This document shows positions 13,601-25,600 of a stretch of DNA of 64,000 nucleotides, piece after piece; positions within the stretch are counted from its first letter, which is position 1; every line of letters starts with the position of its first letter. The stretch covers positions 3,279,001 to 3,343,000 of the forward strand of contig NC_135130.1 of assembly GCF_050908995.1 (NCBI RefSeq), written 5' to 3'. Source of the stretch: Andrena cerasifolii (taxonomy: Eukaryota > Arthropoda > Insecta > Hymenoptera > Andrenidae). The notes below the pieces were generated by a model. The model saw only the letters and a list, made by a program, of their open reading frames with translations, did no database searches and had not been told where the DNA came from. The position numbers and the translations under genes were made by a program.

Positions 13601-16600
13601 GCAGCAACTCTCAGTAATTTTGTTATAGAAAACCATTAAAAAATAAACGAATAACAGCCATTTTCGCGGAAGCTAAGGCGCTGTGCGGTGAGCACGATTT
13701 CTCTGAGCCAGATCATCTAAACTTAAAAATTCAAAAAGATTCTGTAAATATATGGTTGAATTCACTAGATGAACGCAGTTACTTTTAAAATAAGCGAGTA
13801 GTTGTAAGAAAATATACAGTAGATATTCCACAAAAAAATTCCCGAAAATCGCGTTCTTTTTCGCCAGCTAACTAAATAGGCACAACTCCTTAAAAAGTGG
13901 TAGTCAATTTACAAGCTTTAGGGTCTATGGCAACCCATTTTAGGTAACGCTGGGTTAAATAGACAAGCATACGCAATGTCAATTGTAATATTCAATGAAA
14001 TTGTTAACGATGCATTTCTAAAGAAATTATCGATAATGAAAATCTGGTGCAGGTTGTTTGGGACGAAATGCGACAAGTGCAGCGAGTGCTTCAGCAAGGA
14101 CGACTACGTGATGCGGGCAAAGAGCAAGATCTACCATATAAAGTGCTTCCGATGCTCGGCGTGCATGAGGCAGTTAGTACCTGGCGATGAATTCGCTTTG
14201 AGACAAGATGGCCTCTTCTGCAGACTCGACCACGACGTTCTCGAGGGTGGGAAGCTCTGTACTGGAGCTGCCGGTGTTCCCGGGAGCGAGAACAACAACA
14301 ACGCGTCCCTTATGAACAATAACCATCATCTGCACCCCAACGACGGCTCGATATCAGGTACAAGAACAATTTCTTTTCATCGGCTTCATACTCCACGGGA
14401 ATATTAAACGTTCGCCGTGATTCGAGCGAGAAAAGATTCTACTGGAAACATGGGTGTCCGGAGGTGGTGCGCATAAGGCAGTTGCTCCCCCTGGCTTTTG
14501 AGAAAAATCGCTTATTTTTCAAAACTGATCTTTATTAAGTTTATACTAAAATCCTTACTAATATATAAAAGTGAAACGCTGTCTGTTTGTTTATCCTTCT
14601 TTCACGCCTGAACGGCTGAACGGATTTCAACGAAATTTTGAATATACATTAAATACGTACTAGATTAGATTATTGGCTATTTACAAATATGCTATCTAAA
14701 ATAATAAATAATAATAATAATTCCCGGTTAACGGGTTACCTTGTAGGGAATATTTTTAAATTTCGATTTTAAATTTTAAATTGTGAATTAAATTGACACT
14801 ACAAAATGGGTGTAAAAAAGCAAGAGGGGTATATTTTTCTTTAGCACCATCCCAAAGTTGCCCCCACCCCTGAAAAAAGTCTCCGGACGCCTTTCACTGG
14901 AAAATGCATGTATAGGTATGCAGAGCAAGAGTGAGACCTCCACCGCGCATGCCCAAACAGAATCAGGTAATGCATGGGTGCGCGAGTCTTGTAACTCCAC
15001 GTGTTCAAAGCTCACTATTGCTCGGTGCTTTTGTACTGTTCTTTAAGGATAGAGTTTAATTTATATTGAAGGTTTTCAATTCAACATACCTAATTGAATT
15101 TTAATTGTATGTTTAAAATTGTTTTTTTTATGTATATTATTATATATTTAATTTTATTACAGTGTAATTATATATTTAATTTTTATTTAATGTTAATTTG
15201 GAATAGGAAGTGTTGGGGGGGGGGGTGGTGTTAAATAACTAACAAGTGATTTCATATAATTGTTGATTAGATATTACAGTAAATTGATATGTCGTGCTGG
15301 AAAATTGTTGAAAGAACCATATTCTACTTCAGCATATATGTATAATAGTAATAATAATACGGCGTCTTTATTACTAATCAGCAGATGAAAATAATAGAGG
15401 TTAAGAAATATGAGAAGATAATAGAAAAAAAAGAGAACATAAAGGAAGTAGGTACCTAAAAAGAAACTAATACTGATGCGTGAATACCACGAATTTCGAA
15501 CTGTAGGACCAGAAATGGCTGAGACTTGTTAACACAAATTGTACCAGCATTAATTGCTGCTTTGTATCCACTTCAGCGAACTGATACCTTTTATGCTTCG
15601 AGCTACTGTAGATTTTGAAAGACATGAAATAATTGTAGCAATAGTTCGCATCTCAAAAAGCTTCATTAGAAAAATTGTAAATCCCTTCAGGCAAGACCCT
15701 AAATGTTTACAGAACCACGTGTACTTTTGAACGTTAGAAAACGCACTGCGATAGCGTAGATATAGATAAAAAAAATATGGAACCGAGTTTTAGTTCAACA
15801 AGCTCGTACAAAATAGCATTTCGAAATGTTTCTCCTCAGGAACGAAGGTTAATGAATTTTTTTTTTAAAATTCTCTCCCCTCTCGATTTTACTACCAAAT
15901 ACAGATCACCCTATACACTCCCAGAGATACCCGGTTAAAAATTTTCGTGTGCACACTAGCGTACAGACAATGCGTCAACAAATTTCCCGAAGCATTAAGA
16001 GGTTATGTCACTGTTGAGACCGGAAAGGCAGCCCAAAGTGTTTCAACAATTTCGAGGTTATGGCAGTTCCATGTTTTGTTCAATGACGCACCATTCTTAC
16101 AAGAATCAGTATTTTTTACTTTCCTCGTGTACTTCCCGAAATAATCTTATATAGAACTAAAAAAAAATCGGTTTTTTGTTTTATGTCAAAAATTGAAGGA
16201 GAAATCTTTCCGGCCGCGAAACACTGTTTTTCAGAAGAAGCTTCTTTTGTTGAGCTGTGGCGCCTCCATTTTATATTAAAAAAATTTAATAAAAATTGTG
16301 ATCGTACTTCAAGGTATGTACAATAAAGACTTTCAAATAGGTTTTGTATTCCATTCACTATACTCGCATAAAAAAATTATCAAAACGAGGCTGCCTTTCT
16401 GGGCTCTACAGTGTCATTACCCCTTAAAACATTTATACCTAACCATAACCTAACATTTATACCTAACCATAACCTAACATTTATACCTAACCATAACCTA
16501 ACATTTATACCTAACCATAACCTAACATTTATACCTAACCATAACCTAACATTTATACCTAACCATAACCTAACATTTATACCTAACCATAACCTAACAT

Positions 16601-19600
16601 TTATACCTAACCATAACCTAACATTTATACCTAACCATTTGATCAATTCCTTGAATACTTTAAAACAGCACTAAAGTATCAACAAGTGTTTTGGTCAACC
16701 CGTACACTGCAGAAACGTTTTTCGGTTTAGAATATTATTAAACACGAATGTCTTAATGCTTTAAGAAACGTTCTTTGTCTTTTGCTGATGACAAGTTGTC
16801 TGTACGCTCGTAAGCACATGAAAATCAGAGACTGTAGATTGACGCAGATATGGGGCCACCTATACTCACGTCTGAGTACAAGACGTCATGACACGATGCA
16901 CGATTTGATAACCATGCCGTGACTTTTATCACGCGTACAAATGAGCATGGGTTACTCGTGGATTACACTGTCTGGACATGGGCTACTCAAGGGTACAAAG
17001 GGTAAATTTGCGAAAGGGTATCCGCTCGAGGGGAAACTCAAAGGGCTCTCCCGACATAACGGTGTTGTGTTAGGATCACGGGTCATAATTAGGTGTTGAT
17101 AATTGAAGCCGTTAAGACCAGAGAGGCTTGACCACTTCCCTCCTACGCAGCAGGATTACACGGGATTAGTGTTCTTCGAGCCAGCCGTCCTAATATGTGA
17201 ACACACATCGGCAGGATAGGCTGGATTAAACGCCCAATGAGGCTCACGTCGATAATAGTTTAATTACGCAACTTTCGGTCCTGTCACATTATGCATACCG
17301 TTACTCTGTCTTTTCTACTTATTCTAAGTAAATAAGTCGACAAAAAGAAAATCGAGTTTCAAGTTCTTGACGATGCGTCCAGTCGCGTACAGGGAAACCT
17401 ACCCTAATGAAAATCACGGGCGATTTGGGCGTAAGTGGAATTCGCTCTGTATACTTCCTTTTGCTCTTCATCTCTAAAATATATTACACCACAGTGTAAT
17501 ACACAGGTGTTCCGACTCAGCACCTTTACCCCAGCGATTTTTTGGGCGGTATTCTCAGTCGCTACTTATTCTTAAGCAAGTGCTTAAGCATTCGGCATCC
17601 TTTACTAGCTACTAGGTTAGTAGAGGATGCCGCATGCTTAAGCATTTGCTTAAGAATAAATAGCGACTGAGGCCGGTATTCATAGTCGCTACTTATTCTT
17701 AAACAAATACTTAAGCATTCGGCATCCTTTACTAGCTTCTAGGTTAGTAGAGGATGTCACATACTTAAGCATTTGCTTAAGAAGAAGTAGCGACTATGAA
17801 TACCGGCCTTGAGAATACCGCCCTGTGTGCCGTTTTCTGTTTAGTTCCTCTGGTTGTCGCGAGAGGCGTCGTGATAAGAAATCCATGTACGCATGCCTTT
17901 ATATGATTGTAGTAGTAGAGCTTTTAGTAGTTTATGCGCAAAAAGTCAGCCTTTCCTGCTTGAGCGCCAATCTAGCGGCCGCCAGAAGAACTAGGACAAA
18001 AAACACACATTCTGAAAAGGAGTCGGAACACCTGTCTAATTACACCGTGTATTACACAGTGTTAGTACGCTTTTTCGCTCTCATAACAGAATCCAAAATA
18101 ACCAACAAAACCAAAGTTACTTAAATAAACGCATGCTCAGAAATATTCTAACCTCTCTTTTGACTGCCACTGCGAGTCATGAAATTCGATAATTAATTTT
18201 AATTTTACTGTGTCTCAAAGAGCGAATACCAGCAGATTCCTCCAAACAGTAATAAACACGCGAATATTCACTAACGAATCCCTCGGAAGCAACGACGCAA
18301 TCGCGTCCTCGCCACAGCCGTCGACCGCTGCGCCTCCAAACGGCCACGAGATGAGGCAAGATCGCGCGAAGGAAATCCCCCAGTGCCGGGAGTCACGGTA
18401 AACCGATTTATTATTTACACACTAGGACGTTGATCACTAATTCATTATTTACACGGCGCGGCGATGAATTACATTTGGACGGGCGGTCTAACGACGTGGC
18501 ACGACAACGGTTGATCGGTGATAATTGGGAATTGTGTGGCTACGCGACACAGGGGCCCAGCCGGGGCCACGTATTTCCTAATTCCCGCGTAAACAGTTTC
18601 GTGGTGTCGCGCGCGACCCGCATATTTTCCACGGAGCTTGTCGCTTGGCTGCCTTTATGGAAATCGGCCCCGTCCTAAACCGTCTTTTCCGACGCGCGAA
18701 CCCTGTGGCCGTCACAGAGCGGCGGGCGACGGCAGTGGTTTGACAACTCTTTACGGAGGAGCCGAGGTGTCAAATGTAGCACCTCCGCGCCAACTACCGT
18801 GGCACATAACTACGCACGATCACCTTCATCTCTTCTTATTCTTTATGAAAGTTTAGTCATCTTTTTTCCTTTCCTCATCCTCTTTTTACGGCCCCTTTCG
18901 GAAGTCGTTCCCTTCTTGCCCTCCTTGTACGTCGTAATGGAGGGGCCAGCCACGAAATCACGCATGAGTTTTGGGTCGAGAGACAGAAGGCAGGATTCCT
19001 CTCATCTTTTCTCAACTATTAGTATTTATCGATAGCTTCGAGAGACTGATTCGTTTGACAGGTTAGCCTGGCAGGCTCGAAGATGAGGTCTTTGCACTAC
19101 AACTTATTCGCTCGTCAGTGGACCACAGATCTTTTGTTAAATGCAGAAGTTTAAGATAGGAAGTGGTATAGTATTATGATTTCAAAACCAATTATTTGGT
19201 TGGTTCTACGAATTGAGGGGCTCAGTGGAGAACAGGTATATGCCACGAGGAAAGAAATTTTAGGAGAAATGATTTTCTCAGGAAATTTGGTACTAAATTT
19301 GTAATTATTATAACTGACAGTTGAATTAGATGACGAATGGCAACTGCTATCAAATCTTGGCTCCAAAATTCATGTTCTTTGACAGCTTCTATTATATCTC
19401 ACTTTGAATAAACCATTGATTCATCAGCTCCTGTTGTTCTGATATTTTCAGTCAGTTTGGAATATTATATTGCTGTATATATGTTTGGTAAATAACAAAG
19501 AAATACACCTCCTACACCTGTGTCTTCTTTGGTTCATTCTTCTACTTTAGTTACGGCTGGGGTTTATTTAATGATTCGTTATAATGAGGTTTTGTTTTGT

Positions 19601-22600
19601 TTTGATTTGGGGGTTTTAATTTTTGTATCTGTTTTTACAATAATGATATCAGGGTTAATTGCTAATTTTGAGTTTGATTTAAAAAAGATTATTGCATTGT
19701 CTACTTTAAGTCAGTTGGGATTTATAATGAGTATTATATTTTTTGGTCTAAGTGATTTAGCTTTTTTTCATTTGGTAATTCATGCTATGTTTAAGTCTTT
19801 GATATATTTGTGTGTGGGTGGATTTATTCATTCTATGAATCATACTCTGATTATTATAGTGTCGTTCAAGTAAAAAGAAATGACACTATAATAATCAGAG
19901 TATGAGTGGATAATTATTATACTGTATCTCGACTGTAGAACAAATTTTTATTCTTCTCTCTTAAGCTCTTGTTCCTCTTCACTTTCATCACACCTGGAAG
20001 ATTGAAAAAATGGGGCATACACTGAGTGGCATGGGTATCTTTTCCACTAGGTATTCATCTCCTTCCAATAGCACGGAATTTTAATATGCATTTGTTCAAG
20101 AAAGTTGCTAGAAGTTGGTGGAGTTGACGCTAGATTGCAGGCGTTACTTGACAGTACAAAAAAAAACAAGAAATCTATAGATGTGGCATGTGCCCCTTTT
20201 CCACTGAGCTCCTCAATTTTATTCTTCCACTTTTACAGGGTTTAATGCTAAAAATACACCCCTGTCCATAAGTTACGAGAGACTTATCGAATACTAGCTT
20301 TACTACTCGGCTTCGCCCAAAATTAAAATTCTGATTTCATAAAAAAAAATGTATTTTTTTGTGAAAATAGTCACATTCATCTGGATTAGCTAGGCATAAG
20401 GAGCTGGGACACATTTCGTGACCCCAGAGTTTACCGTTCGAAAGTTTTTAGGCGACAGACAAACACACAAACATATAGAAGCTTTCTGCTTTATACATGA
20501 AGATGAAGTAAACCTGATACATTATTATTACAAAATTATTGAATGTTATTCAGTGTGACATATTGCGCTATATCGAATACATATTTCAATATTACAATAG
20601 AAACATTACTATGTATGTGACAGAATCAAATTTTCTTTTCGTCGATGTAGCCGTCGCGCATTGTGATGCAGGGGCGTCCGCAGACATTTTTCCAGAGGGG
20701 GGCAACTTTGGGATGATAGTAAAGAAAAATATACCCTTCTTGCTTTTTTTTTAAATTTTATAGTGTCAATTTAATTAAAAATTTAAAACCCAAAATTATA
20801 TTAAAATATTCCCTTTTTTAGTATAAACTTAATAAAGTACTGTTTGCCTCAGTCATTGTTCAACCGACTCGTACGTCGCACGCTTCTATCAAGCATGTTA
20901 CATATAAGCATACGCAGTATTTAGTTATTCAAACTTTCCTTGATAAAGGTCTAAATATTGACGTCAGAAGATGATACTTCTTATATTTGCAAATTAGCTT
21001 TTATTCTTTTAATTGACCGAACTGTGCGTCGAAATCATATGTTCTAATTTTTTAAAAAAAATTTACGGTCGAAATTCCAACTTCATTATTTAAACTTAAT
21101 AAAGATCAGTTTTGAAAAATAAGGGATTTTTTCTTAAAAGCCAGGGCGACAACTTCCCCTTTTGCCCCCTCCCCCCTGGCAGTCATTCTATTAATTCTCT
21201 TATGATTTCCGTTGTTATTTTATTCCACTCATGCTGTAAATATTTCAATCTTAGTGCGTTGAAAGAATTGGACTTGGAAAGCCCTCTGCACTGAATCGTA
21301 TTTAGTACACATTCTCCAGAAATAAACTGCATTAAATCGCCAAGTTACCTGTGTACGTAACAATTGCTTAAGACGGAAGAATACATTTAGGCAAAAATGC
21401 GGCAACGAAAGTGATGAAAAATAAATAATCTCTGTGAAATATCACTAGGAGATGTCTGCTTACTTATGAACGAGAATGTAGTAATATTAAGTTAAACTTT
21501 GATGCACCTGAAATCTCAAGTACGGAATTTCAAAATATGAGACCAAATAACTACCCTACCCTAACTGATTTATTTAATATGTTAGATAAACAAGAAAAAA
21601 AACGAGAAAAAGGAATCACATTTATACAGTGCGTTGTAAAAACTAGTAAAAGGGGTTGTTGGCATTTGTGAAACTGAATAAGTATCTTTAAAATTGAAAA
21701 AATAATATTATATACCACTATTACTAAAATCTTTGAATCGAAAATATTTCTAATAAGAGCAAAAACTTTGTTTCACTGTCTTCCAGAGAAAATAATCCCT
21801 AAAAGACGACAATTTTACCCCCCCCCCCCCCCACCCCACACAGAAAATAAACTAGCAGACCTACCACCCAGCAAAAATTCCCACTCGAATAATGGAACCA
21901 TAATAAAATTGCCATCAAAATATTGCAAACCAGCAATTGCAATATATCGGTAGCCAAACGTCACAAACTGAATCCTTAGAATTTCGAAGAAAACTAACAT
22001 TGCATAGTCTCTACTTTATTCCAATCCAATCTCCACAATATAAATAATAAATCTGTTAAAAAGATGTAAAAATCTGATTCTCCGACGTCGTTCATTTAAC
22101 CACCATACACCGAATAAATAGCGGAACGTCACGAAAATGGCCATTACCTATTGAAGCGCACAAGGTTAGCAAACATGGGTCGATGTACCAGCCTGGACGT
22201 TAATAGTAATCGATTCCACGTTCACCGAGGATTCCTTCGAGGATTTGCCTGACGTCTGCCTCATCCGTGAGTTCCCTCGAATCAACTTTCACTCTGTTAG
22301 ACGTGATTCTTCATTTATGCGCGCTTACCCATTAATAGTTGGCACGCAAAGATAGGGTGCCGTTTGCTCCGCTGACTTGTTGCTCTCGCCATGCGCAAAC
22401 ATTGGATTTCGTGCGTCCACCGAATCCTTCCAAAGGACACAGGCAAGGAAACTGGATCCTTATCGCGGCACGAGTTACTTATTACTCGTTAATTGGGAGT
22501 TAATGAAATTCGACGCTCAACAGGTTTCGCTGTTTGGCCGGCGAAAATGTGGCCGAAAGGTTTGCGATTCTTCTTTTTCCCCGCTCGTTCGAGCAGTCCT

Positions 22601-25600
22601 TCGCTGATCGATGCGACTAACGGGGGAACTGAATCTGAAAATTTTCTGCCCCCTGTCGAAATTCGCCCGGTTTCTCAGAAAGGTTCGATCGCAAATATCC
22701 TGGGGGTTTTATTTATGAGATCGTCAGTCGTTAGTGGAGTATATCCTGGAATGCAGAAACGTTGGGTGCTAATGAAGTAGGTACAGTTACTTGGAAATCA
22801 TTAGAAGTTGAAGAAGCATTGGGACTAGTTATGCAGAAAGCTACTAATCCTCAATGAGCTGAAATTGAGTTTTAGTTTCGAGATTTTAATTGTTGGTTAA
22901 CTTTTAATTTTGGTTAAAAGTAGCTTTTCTTCTATTGGGTATATTTTACTTCTTGTTGTTGCTTTACAATCTTTTTTAATGGGTTATTTAATAGTGGCAT
23001 AATTAATATTATTCTAAATTTCTGTAGTTTTGTTTTTTAATGCAAGAGTTCTTCTAAGGGTTGGTAATTTTATGTAAAATAAATCTCACAAAATTATGAG
23101 ATTCGTACTGTCTTTATCTAACTTTTTGTCATTTTGGGGTTGGTAGGTTTCTGCATAACTAAGCCCAATTAAAAGTCGTAAGAGCTAAACACAAGTCTTG
23201 ATAAACAGGAAAGGAGACGGAACTAGAATTAAATTTAGAATTAGAGGAATATGAATAACTGGGAGTAGACGCTTTGTTTATTGTCTGTCAAGTAAGAGCT
23301 GCACTTGTTTTGTTATCGAAAAGGCAATCTCACTTTAAAGGCCTGCTGTCGTGAATAACTATTTTTTATAATATGTATGTAGAATTTCAATATATTCCAT
23401 TTGTAGGTTTTAAGTTTCAATAGGTACTCCGTATCGTCAAACTCTATCATTCGATTTCAACTTTGAAATACTAACCCCCGGCCTCAAACATGAGTAACAA
23501 CTTTACCACCTGAAAAATTTTGCAAAACTCCTTTAACAACCTCCACAGACGTGCAAGGGGAATGCGTGAGGTCATTATTGATGATACATTAAATGCCCAA
23601 AAATTAGGAGATTATTTATCTGATTATTTTCTCGAATTGCGTGTAGCTCCACCATGGCAATGCTGCAACCCATGCCCTTTCTGTTACATCTTTCTTGGAA
23701 TATTCCACCAATTTATGATTACATATACAGACACTGATACTTTTCAATCGTTTGTACAAGTTTTATACATAATTCCGGCATTATAATAACTTTAATACGC
23801 CAACTAATGGGTAAAAGAAATCACACGACAGTTGCCCAGAAACTGATCTGTACATACAATTGCGCTGCGATCGGTTGCAGATCGGTTCAATTTAGATCGA
23901 ATTGCAGTTGTTTTGGTGGACGAGGTTTGAATTAAAAGCGTGTGTCCAACTCGTAGTAGCAACTAGATGTAATTTTCTGATGGGTCGATTTGCAGTTGCG
24001 TTGCGGCGATGGACGAACAGCCAAAGTTTTAATTTGTCAAGGAAACATCTGACGAATTTCCTCGGATTATACCCACGCCACTGCGCGCAAGTCGTTTCAT
24101 AGCTACATTTCAGTTGCGTTGCCGCACTGGACAAACGGCCTAACTATATCCAAAACTTGAACCGAATCCGTTACCCAAACTTTGTGACTTTCCCTCATGA
24201 GACAAGGGAAGACCGGGGCTAGTTGACTAATTTTTATACATGAACCATTGGTATTTTGTTGAGTTGTTAACCGTCGATGATTTTAGATTTTTTATCCTCA
24301 CTGATATAACAGGCGAGTTTCTGTCACGGCGGCACATTAAATCGCTAGCTAATCATTCATATGTTTCGATAGCGCGAATCGAAGCCTAATCTACTCTATA
24401 AAGCCGGGAATCCACCTGAAAGCTAAGCTAAGCTCTGCTATGCTATGCTACACTATGCTACGTTACGCTATGCTATGCTATGCTATGCTATGCTACACTA
24501 TGCTACGTTACGCTATGCTATGCTATGCTATGCTATGCTATGCTATGCTATGCTATGCTATGCTATGCTATGCTATGCTATGCTATGCTATGCTACGCTA
24601 CGCTATGCTGTGCTATGCTATGCTATGCTATGCTATGCTATGCTATGCTATGCTATGCTATGCTATGCTACGCTATGCTACGCTATGCTATGTTATGCTG
24701 TGCTATGCTATGCTATGCTATGCTATGCTATGCTATGCTATGCTATGCTATGCTATGCTATGCTGTGCTATGCTATGCTACGCTATGCTACACTATGCTA
24801 CGCTACACTATGCTGTGCTATGCTATGCTATGCTATGCTACGCTACGCTATGCTATGCTATGCTATGCTATGCTATGCTATGCTATGCTGCACTATGCTA
24901 TGCTATGCTACGCTATGCTATGCTACGCTACGCTATGCTATGCTATGCTATGCTATGCTATGCTATGCTATGCTATGCTATGCTATGCTATGCTATGCTA
25001 CGCTATGCTACGCTAGGCTATGCTATGCTATGCTACACTATGCTATGCTATGCTACGCTATGCTATGCTATGTTATGCTATGCTACACTATGCTAAGCTA
25101 CGCTGTGCTATGCTATGCTATGCTATGCTATGCTATGCTACACTATGCTATGCTATGCTATGCTATGCTATGCTAAGTTTTTAAAAATTAGCTTCAATAC
25201 ATCCTTATACAACCGTTTCCACCAAAAGCTAAGCTGTACTGTGTTTTTTATGTTTTATAGCACAGCCAGACTTAGCATAGCATAGCTCAGATTAGCTTCC
25301 AGGTGGATCCCCGGCTTAATACAACAGTTAGCGGGAACCAGTCAACTAACCTCATTAGTCAACCAGCCCCGGTCTCCCCTTCACTTCCACCTGTTCATCT
25401 TATGCTTCGAAAATACTTCAACTAAAATCTCTTCCACCTAAATGCACATTTTAATATCTAAGTCAGATTCGTATACAGTCCCATAGACTTTCAAATAATC
25501 TGATCACCAGCTAATCCTGCTGCAGGACATGACAGTTTCATGCAATTCGCTGACGTGCAGCTAGCGCGTAGCTGCATTAAACTCCTCTCGATCGTGTTCT

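Larger units (their letters stand above)
1698..14052 (+). other. tup intron 1 (12.4 kb)
   Basis: GT-AG intron between the LIM1 and LIM2 exons. It contains the mobile elements and arrays listed separately. Stretches without visible repeats (about 7940-9050 and 11100-11760, moderately GC) are candidate enhancer sequence, but nothing specific is proven. Confidence 0.8.
24206..25378. mobile_element. Outer inverted-repeat element around the TGCTA array
   Basis: GGGAAGACCGGGGCTAGTTG at 24206 is inverted as CAACCAGCCCCGGTCTCCC ending at 25378. It encloses the inner element at 24401-25317. Confidence 0.72.

Noticed and set aside
13976..14052. ATG-initiated extension of the LIM2 open frame
   Set aside because: The sequence before 14053 is intron with a good GTGCAG acceptor, and the split Arg codon joins the LIM1 exon exactly. 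The ATG is not a start.
16380..16674. Repeat-protein open frames on both strands
   Set aside because: Translation of the 24-bp array (a multiple of 3), giving an 8-residue repeat by chance.
22780..23110. Possible second mitochondrial fragment
   Set aside because: The T-rich stretch translates to hydrophobic peptide with stops at TAA codons, which are stops in the mitochondrial code too. I could not match it to a mitochondrial gene with confidence.
24440..25176. Three long open frames of 178-243 codons
   Set aside because: They are the three forward frames of the TGCTA microsatellite, which contains no stop in any of them. They show no protein character.
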